Positions 14,566 through 22,319 of a stretch of 27,056 bases of DNA are shown piece by piece; the stretch's first letter is position 1, and the number at the start of each line of letters is the position of its first letter. The position numbers and the translations under genes are program-made. Source of the stretch: Chloroflexota bacterium. Its GTDB lineage: Bacteria > Chloroflexota > Limnocylindria > Limnocylindrales > CSP1-4. A model generated the notes under the pieces. It searched no databases. It had not been told where the DNA came from and saw only the letters and a list, made by a program, of their open reading frames with translations. The DNA is taken from NCBI GenBank assembly GCA_016200675.1, contig JACQEH010000207.1, forward strand, positions 1 through 27,056, written 5' to 3'.

Positions 14566-15354
14566 ATGCCCATGCCACAAGCGTCCATCGCGCCACAGGT
14601 CGTTGGCCAGCATGTGCGGGCCCTTCGGCTCGCGATCGGGTGGTCCCAGCACGAGCTTGCGAAGCGAGCTGGGATCTCGCAACCGCATCTCAGCCGCATC
14701 GAGCGAGCGGCTCGGCCAGACCTGACATTCGCCACGGCCGAGGCGCTGCTCCGAGCGCTGGGCGCCCGGCTGGCGATCAGTGTCGAGGCCCCGTACCTGG
14801 CTGATCGACGCTCGCAGCGAGACCCGGCCCATGCACGCCTCGTCGCGGCCGTGCTCTCGAGGCTCCGTCGCAGCGGGTGGACGGGAAACATGGAGGTTGA
14901 AGTCGGCGGTGATCGGTCCCGTGGCTGGATCGACATCCTCGCGTTCCACCCGTCCACGCGCGCGGTGCTCGTCATCGAGGTCAAAACCGAGATCCACGAC
15001 CTCGGCTCGATTGTCCGGACGCTCACCTGGTACGAGCGGGAGGCCGGGCCAGCGGCCCGACGACTCGGGTGGCGGCCTGCCAGCGTTGCCGGTTGCCTGT
15101 TGCTGCTTGGCACCGAGGTGAACGATGCCAGAGCCGCCGCCAATCGAGCCGCCCTCGCTGACGCCTTCCCCGTCCGTGCGCATGAGCTTCAAGCGTGCCT
15201 GGACCGAGGTGCCACCCCGGCTCGACGGTCGGTCGCGATGATCGATCCACGGGCGCGGCGCTCGACATGGTGTCGACCGCTGCGGATCGATGGTCGACGC
15301 GCAACAGCGCCCTATGCCGACTACGCCGCGTTCATGCGCCGCACAGGCCGCTGA
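14566..15354 (+). CDS. XRE-type HTH protein with PD-(D/E)XK-like nuclease core
   Basis: 262 residues from the ATG at 14566; the open frame extends to a TTG at 14533 and another ATG is at 14572, none with a good ribosome site. Residues about 16-70 form a Cro/CI helix-turn-helix (LRLAIGWSQHELAKRAGISQ, then PHLSRIERAARPDLTF). Residues about 85-160 look like a restriction-endonuclease-type fold: Glu110, Asp123 (GWIDILAF) and Glu138-x-Lys140 (LVIEVKTEI) fit the E...D...ExK pattern. The C-terminal 60 residues are basic. It stands alone, divergent from the two-component genes and convergent with endonuclease III. It may be a repressor with a relic nuclease fold or an active nuclease that finds sites by the HTH. 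HTH is sure; nuclease activity is inferred. Confidence 0.8.
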   Translation: MPMPQASIAPQVVGQHVRALRLAIGWSQHELAKRAGISQPHLSRIERAARPDLTFATAEALLRALGARLAISVEAPYLADRRSQRDPAHARLVAAVLSRLRRSGWTGNMEVEVGGDRSRGWIDILAFHPSTRAVLVIEVKTEIHDLGSIVRTLTWYEREAGPAARRLGWRPASVAGCLLLLGTEVNDARAAANRAALADAFPVRAHELQACLDRGATPARRSVAMIDPRARRSTWCRPLRIDGRRATAPYADYAAFMRRTGR

Positions 15355-15496
15355 GGCATGGAATCAGCGGTCAGCACGCACGTCGCCACTGCGATTCGGA
15401 CCGGCCAGCGGGTCCGTCACGCTTGTTCGTCCGGCTGGCCATGCCCAAGGGGCATACGCGGGGCCAGCGGGTGAATGCCGGCCGCGTCCCGAGCCC

Positions 15497-16387
15497 TCAG
15501 GGCGCCTTCGAGTCGACGAAGCGGCAGCGGTCGCGGAGGGGGCAGATGTCGTGCTCGGGGTTCCGGGCGTGGCAGATCACGCGGCCGTGGCGGATGAGGT
15601 TCACGTGGGCCTCGTACATCTCGCCGGGCTGGAGCATCGCCAGGAAGTAGTCGTGGGCGTCGTCGGCGGACGCCTTCTTCGGCAGCAACCCCACCCGATG
15701 CGCCACGCGATCAACGTGGCGGTCGACGGCCATCAGCGGCATGTCGAACGAGAACATCAGGAGCACGGACGCGGTCTTCTTGCCGATGCCGGGGATGCTC
15801 GTCAGCCAGTCGCGCGCCTCGAGCGGCCGCATGTCCGCCAGGAACTCGAGGGAGTGATCGCCACGGCGCTCGCGGATGATCCGGAGCGTGGCCAGGATGC
15901 CCTTGGCCTTCTGGTTCGGGAGGCCGCCGGGGCGGATGACCTCGACGAGCTCCTCGAACGGCGCCCGCTCCACGGCGTCCCAATCGGGCGGGGCGCCCTC
16001 GGACAGCCCTTCGCCGCCCCAGCCCGGGCCGGGAACATGGCGCTCGGCTGCCAGCCCGGACGGATACGCCGCGCGCAGCGCCTCGAACGCCTTCTCGGCG
16101 TTGGTGTCGGCGCTGTTCTGGGTCAGGATCGTGAGGATGAGCTCGCTCGTCGGGTCGAGCCGGCGCTCCCACGCGGGATGGCCGTGGATCGTGGCGAGGC
16201 CGTCGAGCACGTCACGGACGAGGTTCGGCCGCGTCCGATCGAGCCGCTTGACCCAGGATTTGATCGGGTCGGGAGCGCGCCGTTTGCGCTTCGCGGGTCG
16301 TTTCGCCGGCCGCTTCGCGGGTGCCTTGGGACGCCTCCCGGGGAGAACCGTGGCCGCGGGACCCGGCCCGGGCGTCTCGGCGGTCAT
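15497..16387 (-). CDS. nth: endonuclease III family DNA glycosylase with altered [4Fe-4S] motif
   Basis: 296 residues, about 80 longer than E. coli Nth because of a basic Ala/Lys/Pro leader (repeated AKRP, residues 20-40) and an insert near 113-138. The helix-hairpin-helix (TSIPGIGKKTASVLL) contains Lys204 at the catalytic lyase position, and Asp222 (MAVDRHVDRV) matches the catalytic Asp, so it should excise oxidised pyrimidines and cut the abasic site. The iron-sulfur motif is C272-x6-H279-x2-C282-x5-C288: His replaces the second of four cysteines. ATG at 16387 overlaps the glycerate kinase stop (ATGA), so the longer frame upstream is not used. It is the last gene of the six-gene operon. Confidence 0.92.
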   Translation of the reverse strand: MTAETPGPGPAATVLPGRRPKAPAKRPAKRPAKRKRRAPDPIKSWVKRLDRTRPNLVRDVLDGLATIHGHPAWERRLDPTSELILTILTQNSADTNAEKAFEALRAAYPSGLAAERHVPGPGWGGEGLSEGAPPDWDAVERAPFEELVEVIRPGGLPNQKAKGILATLRIIRERRGDHSLEFLADMRPLEARDWLTSIPGIGKKTASVLLMFSFDMPLMAVDRHVDRVAHRVGLLPKKASADDAHDYFLAMLQPGEMYEAHVNLIRHGRVICHARNPEHDICPLRDRCRFVDSKAP

Positions 16388-17517
16388 CGCGGCGCGGCTG
16401 ATTCCATGGCCGCCATTCTGGCGCCGCACTCGATGAGCGGCGCGGCGCCGGCGGCCATCGCCACCGCGAGCGGCACCGCCCGCTCCCAAACCGGCACCAC
16501 CTCGACGACCAACGGGGCCAGCGCCTCGATGCCTGCCGGCTCGACCCCGCCACCGACGGCGATGCAGCGCACCCCCGCCCCCCGAGCGCGTCGCGCCACC
16601 CCGAGCGCGGTCTTCCCGAACGCGGTCTGGGCATCGATCCGGCCCTCCCCGGTGATCACGAGGTCAGCGGCCTCGAGCCGCTCGCCGAACCCGACCGTCG
16701 CCATGACGAGCTCGATGCCGGACCGCAGCGCGAACCGGCGGAAGCGACCTGCCAGGCAGAGCATCGCGAAACCAACCCCACCGGCCGCCCCGGCGCCGGG
16801 CGCATCACGCTCCCGACGACCGGTGGCGGCCTCGAGGGCGTCCGCCCACGTGGCGTTCCTGGCGTCGAGGCCCTCCACCTGGTTGGCGGTCGCGCCCTTC
16901 TGAGGCCCATACGTCGCCGCCGCGCCCGTCGGGCCGAGGAGCGGGTTCTGGACGTCGCAGGCGACATCGAGCTCCACGCGACCCAGGCGAGGATCGAGGC
17001 TGCCAACGTCGACGCGCAGCCCGGCGCCCGGCCCCGACGCCGCCACGGCCGACGCCACGACCGTCGCCCCGAGCGCCTCGACGATCCCGCGTCCGCCGTC
17101 GGTCGTGGCGCTCCCGCCAATCCCGAGGACGACGCGCTCCGCGGCCGCGTCGATGGCGGCGAGCAGCAGATCCCCCGTCCCGTGGGTCGTGGCACCCATC
17201 GGATCCAGCTCGCCGGTCGCGAGCCGCGACAACCCCGACGCGGCAGCGAGCTCGACGAACGCCGTCCTCCCATCCGCCGCGAGCAGCCAGGCGGCGTCGA
17301 TCCACCGCTCCAGCGGATCGCGAGCCCGCGCGACGTGCCGCTCCCAACCACCGGCGGCCTCGACGGCCGCGAGGGTGCCTTCGCCGCCGTCGGCCAGCGG
17401 GACCAGGTCGATCTCGTCGTCCGGGCGGACCCGTCGCCAGCCCTCGGCCAGGGCCCGGGCGACCTCGACGGAGGTCAGCGACCCCTTGAACGAATCGGGC
17501 GCGATGAGGACCCTCAC
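16384..17517 (-). CDS. glycerate kinase (GlxK/GarK family)
   Basis: 377 residues, the normal family length. It phosphorylates glycerate with ATP, in this family usually to 2-phosphoglycerate, feeding lower glycolysis. Recognisable family blocks are IAPDSFKGSLTSVEVARALAEG at the start in two parts, PLADGGEGTL, GATTHGTGDLLL, GIGGSATTDGGRG, and near the end VITGEGRIDAQTAFGKT and AVGGGVEP. The GTG at 17517 overlaps the acetyltransferase stop as GTGA; the open frame upstream of it is antisense noise over that gene. Location behind glucosyl-3-phosphoglycerate synthase suggests that it salvages glycerate released from glucosylglycerate, or supplies phosphoglycerate; this is an inference. Confidence 0.93.
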   Translation of the reverse strand: MRVLIAPDSFKGSLTSVEVARALAEGWRRVRPDDEIDLVPLADGGEGTLAAVEAAGGWERHVARARDPLERWIDAAWLLAADGRTAFVELAAASGLSRLATGELDPMGATTHGTGDLLLAAIDAAAERVVLGIGGSATTDGGRGIVEALGATVVASAVAASGPGAGLRVDVGSLDPRLGRVELDVACDVQNPLLGPTGAAATYGPQKGATANQVEGLDARNATWADALEAATGRRERDAPGAGAAGGVGFAMLCLAGRFRRFALRSGIELVMATVGFGERLEAADLVITGEGRIDAQTAFGKTALGVARRARGAGVRCIAVGGGVEPAGIEALAPLVVEVVPVWERAVPLAVAMAAGAAPLIECGARMAAMESAAPR

Positions 17518-18206
17518 GCCTCGTCCGGCTCCGTGGTGTCCCGGAGGTCCTTCCAGAAGTAGGTCGTGTCGGACAGGACGCCGGCGGCCGTGTAGGCGTG
17601 GTTCGGCATCGTCCCGAGCACCTGCCAGCCCAGCGAGCGGTAGAGGGCGTCGGCGGCGGTGCCGACGGTCGTGTCGAGGATCAGCAGCCACCGACCGTCC
17701 GCGCGCGCCCGGGCCTCGATCGCCGCCATCAGCGCCCGGCCGAGGCCCTGCCGCCGGACGCTTCGATGGACGATGACCTTGCCGACCTCCGCCCGGTGCG
17801 GCGCGTTCGGGTTGCGGGATCGGATGAGGATGCTGGAGCCGACGAGGGCTCCGGTATGGCGGTCGCGGGCGACGAGCACCGTGATCGTGCCGTCGGCGAC
17901 CTGCGGGAGCCGCTCGGCCCACCATGCCGCGGTCTCCTCGGCGGTCACCCCGGCGATGAAGTTCACCGAGGCCCCGCCCTCGACGGCGTCGACGAGGAGC
18001 GCGGCGAGCGCCGGGATCGCGGCCTCGTAGCCGGGCGCATCGAGCTCCTCGATCGCGGGCGCGGGGGCGGAGGCGGGCGCGGAGGTGGGCGCGGAGGCGG
18101 GCGCGGGCGCGGGGGCGGAGGCGGGCGCGGAGGCGGGCGCGGCGGCTGGCGCGGGCGCGGGCGCGAAAGCGGGCGCGCCCCCTCCAGGCGGAACCTCGGA
18201 GTCCAT
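17514..18206 (-). CDS. GNAT N-acetyltransferase with Ala/Pro-repeat N-terminus
   Basis: 230 residues. The first 50 are a low-complexity run of Ala, Pro and Ser (repeated APAS/APAP), encoded by GCGGGCGCGGAG-like repeats. Residues about 55-225 form a GNAT fold: motif A VGKVIVHRSVRRQGLGRALM has the acetyl-CoA loop R-R-Q-G-L-G, and the C-terminal block LYRSLGWQVLGTMPNHAY is a common end of small-molecule acetyltransferases. Acceptor unknown. ATG at 18206 is the only start before the repeats and lies 6 bases after the stop of the Usp-GpgS gene; the end overlaps glycerate kinase. The shared operon hints at a role around sugar or stress metabolism, but housekeeping acetylation is equally possible. 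Confidence 0.88.
   Translation of the reverse strand: MDSEVPPGGGAPAFAPAPAPAAAPASAPASAPAPAPASAPTSAPASAPAPAIEELDAPGYEAAIPALAALLVDAVEGGASVNFIAGVTAEETAAWWAERLPQVADGTITVLVARDRHTGALVGSSILIRSRNPNAPHRAEVGKVIVHRSVRRQGLGRALMAAIEARARADGRWLLILDTTVGTAADALYRSLGWQVLGTMPNHAYTAAGVLSDTTYFWKDLRDTTEPDEA
18060..18180. repeat. coding GCGGGC/GCGGAG repeat in the acetyltransferase start
   Basis: About twenty six-base units (GCGGGC, GCGGAG and variants) run in the acetyltransferase frame and give the Ala/Pro/Ser stretch. The unit length keeps the frame when copy number changes. Confidence 0.75.
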
Positions 18207-18212
18207 CGTCGG

Positions 18213-20117
18213 CTACGTCCCGCCCCGGCGCCGCTCGAGGTATTCCGGGATCCGGATCATCGGCGGCCGCTCCAGGTCGGCCAGCTCGATGACCTCGAGC
18301 GAGAGGCGCCCCCGGCCGGAGCGCGGCAGCTTCATCGTGGAGCCGAGCTCGGCGAAGAGGCGTGCCTTGCGGCGCTCCTCGAGGCGCTTCATGACGGCCT
18401 GGAGGATCACGAACGACATCCGGGACAGGCCCTCGAGCTCCTGGTTGCGATGGACCCGCCGCTCCAGGTCCACCTGGCCGAGCCCCTCGAGGCCGGCCCG
18501 CTCGGCGACGTCGATCAGGTGCCCGATCTCGACGGCGTAGCCCGTGAAGAAGGACAGCTGCTCAAGGATCGAACGACGGCCCGCGTACTCGCCGGCGAGG
18601 GGCTGGATGAAGCCCGACAGCTCGGGGTAGAAGAGGTTGATGAGGGGCCGGGCCACGAGCTCCGTGACCCGCCCGCCGCCGCCCTCGCGGAGGATCCCGT
18701 CCTCCACGATCGGGCGCTGGTAGTAGCCCTTGACGTACTGCAGGCGCGGCTCGTGGAGCAGCGGCCCCAGGGTCCCGTAGACCATCCGCGGATGCCAGTT
18801 CCGGACGTCCGTGTCGGCCCAGACCACGATGTCGCCGGTCGTCTCGTAGAGCGACTTCCAAAGCGCCTCGCCCTTGCCCCGAAAGGATCCGTAGCGGGCC
18901 AGGACGTCGGGGTGCTGGACGACCCGGGCGCCCTCGGCCTCGGCGATCTCCCGGGTCCGATCCGTCGATGCCGAATCGATGACGAGGATCTCGTCCAGGA
19001 GCGGAACCCGGCCCACCATCTCCCGGATCGCCCGCCGGACGATCGGCCCGATCGTCTCCTCCTCGTTGAGGGTCGGCAGGACGAGGCTGATGGTGAGCCC
19101 CTGCTTCTCCTTGAGCTGCACCAGGCGCCGAAGGTCGCCGAACTCGCTGTGGTGGAAGTTCGATTCCCCGAACCAGCGCTCGACGCGGGTGGGGACGGCC
19201 CGGGCCTCCTCCGCGGCGCGGTCGGCCGCGGCGAGGGTCTCGGCGTGCGCCGCCAGCTGCTCGAAGGTCTGGCGGCCGATCGCCTCGCGGGTCTTGACCA
19301 CGATGACGGTCGACTTGGAACGCGTCGCGATCGCCTCCGGCATCGCCCCGAAGAGGTGCGATGACGCCTCGCCCGAGGTCGGCGCGGCGGCGGCGCCCAT
19401 GACCACGATGTCGGCCCGGTCCGCCTCGCGGAGGATCGCGTTGCGGACATTGGCCGCCTCGCGGACGACCATCTCGGCGGGCACGTCGGCGTGGGTCCGG
19501 ACGAACGCCGCGAGCGCCTTCTCGGCCTGGGCGCGGACCGCGATCGTGATCCCCGGCGGGACGACGTGGAGGGCGATGAGCTCCGCCCCGTGGCGGGCCG
19601 CGATCGCCCCGGCGAAGCGCATCGCCAGCTCGGCGTGGGGGCCGCCGCGGACCGGCACCATCACCCGCCGGATCTGCTGGGCTCCGCGCTGCTTGACGAC
19701 CGCGATGTCGCACGGCGCCTCGTGCATGACCTCGTCGATCGTCGACGAGAAGGGCGCGGTCAGGCCGTCGCGCGTCGAGGATGCCTTGCCGCCCCAGCCG
19801 AAGACGATGAGGTCAGCGTCCAGCTCGCCGGCGGCCTCCGTGATGCCCTCCGCGGCGTGACGCCCGATCCGGACGATGGGATGGATGGGCGTGCCTTCCG
19901 GCGCGAAGTCCAGGACGCGCTGGAGGAGCCGGCGGGCGTGGCGGGCGCGGGTGGCGCCCTCGGAGAGCGCCATGCCCTCGGGGACCTCGACGATGCCCAG
20001 CGCGGTCAGCTCGCCGGTGCGGGGCTCCAGGAGGTCGCCGCCCAGGCGCACGAGCTCCTCGGCAGTCGCCGGGTTCGCGACCGGGATGACGATGCGGGCG
20101 GGGAGCGGCAGCGTCAT
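18213..20117 (-). CDS. gpgS: tandem UspA domains fused to glucosyl-3-phosphoglycerate synthase (GT81)
   Basis: 634 residues, about twice a stand-alone GpgS. Residues about 1-145 and 150-285 are two universal-stress-protein domains (PARIVIPVANPATAEELV; RRVMVPVRGGPHAELAM). Both have weakened nucleotide loops: the usual G-x2-G-x9-G-S/T ends in SST in one and GAM in the other. After a linker, residues about 340-600 match GpgS: LVLPTLNEEETIG, VIDSASTDRT, GKGEALWKSLYETTGDIVVW, the metal-binding D435-T-D437, GGGRVTELVARPL, GEYAGRR, GYAVEIGHLID, and the C-terminal QVDLERRVHRN. GpgS transfers glucose from an NDP-glucose to 3-phosphoglycerate, the first step to glucosylglycerate or, in mycobacteria, methylglucose lipopolysaccharide. 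ATG at 20117 overlaps the upstream glycosyltransferase stop (ATGA). Confidence 0.92.
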   Translation of the reverse strand: MTLPLPARIVIPVANPATAEELVRLGGDLLEPRTGELTALGIVEVPEGMALSEGATRARHARRLLQRVLDFAPEGTPIHPIVRIGRHAAEGITEAAGELDADLIVFGWGGKASSTRDGLTAPFSSTIDEVMHEAPCDIAVVKQRGAQQIRRVMVPVRGGPHAELAMRFAGAIAARHGAELIALHVVPPGITIAVRAQAEKALAAFVRTHADVPAEMVVREAANVRNAILREADRADIVVMGAAAAPTSGEASSHLFGAMPEAIATRSKSTVIVVKTREAIGRQTFEQLAAHAETLAAADRAAEEARAVPTRVERWFGESNFHHSEFGDLRRLVQLKEKQGLTISLVLPTLNEEETIGPIVRRAIREMVGRVPLLDEILVIDSASTDRTREIAEAEGARVVQHPDVLARYGSFRGKGEALWKSLYETTGDIVVWADTDVRNWHPRMVYGTLGPLLHEPRLQYVKGYYQRPIVEDGILREGGGGRVTELVARPLINLFYPELSGFIQPLAGEYAGRRSILEQLSFFTGYAVEIGHLIDVAERAGLEGLGQVDLERRVHRNQELEGLSRMSFVILQAVMKRLEERRKARLFAELGSTMKLPRSGRGRLSLEVIELADLERPPMIRIPEYLERRRGGT

Positions 20118-21544
20118 CCGGGCATCTCGGCGCCCGTCCGGGGCGTGGCCGCGCTCGACGGATCGGCAGGGGCCGGCTCCTCGTCCGACCAGCGCCGCAC
20201 GAGGTACGACTTCTGGTGCTCGAAGTCGCGGGCCTGTCGCTCCACCTGGTCCTCGGCCCGGACGGTCGTCAGGTCACGGTTCTCGATGACGAAGCTCGCG
20301 ACGCGCCCGAAATAGATCGGGACGAGGGCGGCGACGTTGCGGTCGATGGCCTCGGGATCGCGACGCGCCGCCACGATAAGGTCGTAGATCACGCGGGTCC
20401 AGAGCTCGTCCGGGAAGCTGAAGGCCGCCGCTGCCGCGGTCCGGGCGTCGCCCCGCAGGAGCCCCTCGCCCGCCCGGTCCTCGCGACCCTCGCGGTCGAG
20501 GATCGACGCGGCGATCGCCCCCGCTTCGGCGGCTCGGCCCTCGACGTCGCTGGCCGTGGCCGGCGCCAGCATGGTCCGCCAGGCAGCCGGCATGGTCAGC
20601 GAACCGGCATGGAACTCCGAGAGGAGGCGCACGACGTCGATGTCGAGCGGCGGTGGATCGGCATGGCGCTCGAAGCCATAGGCCGGGATCTCGCGGCTGC
20701 CACGAACCTCGCGCCAGCGATCGGCATTGGCCACGGCCAGCCGGAGGATCGTCCCGACCACCTGGCGGAACATCGGCCCGAGGTCGGCGCCGGGGTCCTT
20801 GGGGTCGTGGACCTTGGCGCCCAGCCGGGTCTGGCAGATCGCGAAGCCGCCGGCCAGGGCCGTCGTGGTCATCCAGATGTCGATCCCGAACTTCGAGACA
20901 TCGGGCGTCCAGCCGGGCGCCTCGAGGTAGGCCTTGACGAGGTCGCCCGAGACGCCGAAGTCGCCGCCGATCGGCTGCCGGATGCGCCGTCCGTAGAGGG
21001 CCCTCGTCAGCGGGTAGGTCACCGTGTTGGTGATCGTGCCGTCGTGCTTGTGCCGGGAGTAGAGCGGGGCGACGAAGTCGTAGCCGCCCTTGAGGATGGG
21101 GCCCGCCAGGAGCTCGATCCATTCGGGCAGGATGCTCCGGAGGTCCGAATCCACCACCACGAGCGCCTGGACCTCGAGGGCCGCCGCGATCTCGAAGATC
21201 GTCCGGAGGGCGGCCCCCTTGCCGCCGCTGCCCTCGACCTCGGGATAGGTCAGGGAGACGCGCGAGAGCTTGTTCGTCGGCCGGACCAGGAGGATCCGCT
21301 CCACGTACTCGGGCGGCTCGGTCTCGACCACGACCCTGCCCGTGCCGTCGGGCGAGCCGGCGTCGGAGTTGACCACGACGGGCCGCAGGTCGGGGAAGTA
21401 CTGGACCAGCCCGGCCTGCGCCGCGCGGACCACGAAGCCGATGGTCGCGGCGTTCCTGAAGCTGGGGATGCCGACCATGATGTCCGCACGGCCGAGTCGG
21501 GCGATCTCGTCGCGGATGGCCGGCGTCAGCACGGTCTCGGGCAC
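20114..21544 (-). CDS. mannosylglycerate-synthase-like glycosyltransferase
   Basis: 476 residues. A GT-A fold with a nucleotide-binding start (ADIMVGIPSFRNAATIG), the VVVDSDLRS metal site (Asp132-Ser-Asp134), and GGYDFVAPLYSRHKHDGTITN, QPIGGDFGVS, FGIDIWMTTTALAGG and AKVHDPKD, which resemble the GT78 mannosylglycerate synthase family. The C-terminal 200 residues are alpha-helical and of unknown function. Donor and acceptor are not certain; glycerate, glucosylglycerate or phosphoglycerate are natural candidates given the coupled GpgS gene. Start: GTG at 21544, or GTG at 21532, which has GGGGAGG 11 bases before it; the former would overlap that site. Gap to the upstream ligase-like gene is 45 bases. 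Membership of the family is likely, the product uncertain. Confidence 0.8.
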   Translation of the reverse strand: MPETVLTPAIRDEIARLGRADIMVGIPSFRNAATIGFVVRAAQAGLVQYFPDLRPVVVNSDAGSPDGTGRVVVETEPPEYVERILLVRPTNKLSRVSLTYPEVEGSGGKGAALRTIFEIAAALEVQALVVVDSDLRSILPEWIELLAGPILKGGYDFVAPLYSRHKHDGTITNTVTYPLTRALYGRRIRQPIGGDFGVSGDLVKAYLEAPGWTPDVSKFGIDIWMTTTALAGGFAICQTRLGAKVHDPKDPGADLGPMFRQVVGTILRLAVANADRWREVRGSREIPAYGFERHADPPPLDIDVVRLLSEFHAGSLTMPAAWRTMLAPATASDVEGRAAEAGAIAASILDREGREDRAGEGLLRGDARTAAAAAFSFPDELWTRVIYDLIVAARRDPEAIDRNVAALVPIYFGRVASFVIENRDLTTVRAEDQVERQARDFEHQKSYLVRRWSDEEPAPADPSSAATPRTGAEMPG

Positions 21545-21589
21545 CTCCCCACCGTACCACCGGCCGGGATCAGCGGTCGGCGCGCCCCC

Positions 21590-22285
21590 TCAGCGGCGGG
21601 GGATGAGGGCCGTTGCCCACTCCGGGTGCGGCTTGCCCGGCGTGTAGCGGCTGTTGGCACCCTTGACCGCGACCTCCCGGAAGCCCAGGGCCCGCCACTG
21701 GGCGTACCAGGCTTCCACGGGTCCGCGGACGCTGACCGTCCGCCGGACGACCTCGCCTTCGACCAGGGCCGCCTCGAGGAGGCGCTTCCGCTCCCCGAGG
21801 GGCACGTCGATGAGGGGCTCGCCGTCGAGCCACAGGAGGTCAACGGCCACGAATGCGGTCGGAGACGTCGAGCCGACGGCCACGCGGCGGCTGCGATCCG
21901 CGTCGATCTCCGCGCGCCGTTCCCGGCCGCCCCCACCGAGGAGGAACTGGCGGCCCATCTCGGTCGCCGACGGGATCGATTCGACGCCGGGCACGGAGTC
22001 GAGGCCGGCGGTGTCCTGGATCGGTGCGGGCAGGAGATAGCCGTCGAGGACGAGCTCGCCGGCACGGACGGCGTCGAGGATGGCCTCTCGCAACGGCTCG
22101 AACCCCTCGAGGGGATCGCCCAGCTCGTCGCGAATCCCCACCTCGCCGTCGAAGACGTCGACGAGTCCCCGACGACCGGCCCACAGGGGCTCCCAGATCC
22201 CGTTCCGGATGCTGCGGGCGTTTGCCCGGCCGTAGGGCATGGGCTTGAGGTCGAGGGGCCGGATGACGTCAGGCGCGGCGGTCAC
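21590..22285 (-). CDS. degenerate ATP-dependent DNA-ligase-like protein
   Basis: 231 residues, resembling the nucleotidyltransferase domain of LigD-type ligases but without the OB-fold. In active ligases the first motif reads E-P-K-W-D-G-Y-R; here it is EPLWAGRR (32-39), so the lysine that takes AMP is Leu34 and the Asp is Ala36. The LDGE motif is LDGY (Glu to Tyr83). Later motifs survive: FVAVDLLWLDG (145-155), LGERKRLLEAAL, and VAVKGANSRYTPGK with Lys208. It should not form the enzyme-AMP intermediate and may bind a nucleotide, DNA or a partner. GTG at 22285 has TACGAT 6 bases upstream. It heads the minus-strand operon with the sugar genes, 45 bases before the glycosyltransferase. Homology is fairly clear; function unknown. 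Confidence 0.75.
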   Translation of the reverse strand: MTAAPDVIRPLDLKPMPYGRANARSIRNGIWEPLWAGRRGLVDVFDGEVGIRDELGDPLEGFEPLREAILDAVRAGELVLDGYLLPAPIQDTAGLDSVPGVESIPSATEMGRQFLLGGGGRERRAEIDADRSRRVAVGSTSPTAFVAVDLLWLDGEPLIDVPLGERKRLLEAALVEGEVVRRTVSVRGPVEAWYAQWRALGFREVAVKGANSRYTPGKPHPEWATALIPRR

Positions 22286-22291
22286 TGGGCC

Positions 22292-22319
22292 ATCGTAGCC
22301 CCATCGCCGGCTCCGGCAA
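22292..22319 (-). promoter_or_regulatory. candidate promoter of the solute/ligase-like operon
   Basis: On the minus strand TTGCCG (22319-22314) and TACGAT (22297-22292) are 16 bases apart, and the GTG at 22285 follows the second box by 6 bases. No Shine-Dalgarno site is seen, so a leaderless start is likely. This would drive the run of genes to 15497. Confidence 0.45.

Noticed and set aside
14199..15143. N-terminal extension of the response regulator
   Set aside because: It reads through the 36-base repeats and antisense to the HTH-nuclease gene; the receiver domain begins just after the ATG at 14198.
15441..15455. ATGCCC-AAG-GGGCAT hairpin as terminator between the HTH-nuclease and endonuclease III genes
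   Set aside because: Only six pairs with a three-base loop and no T run; too weak to call. Nothing else stands out in 15355-15496.
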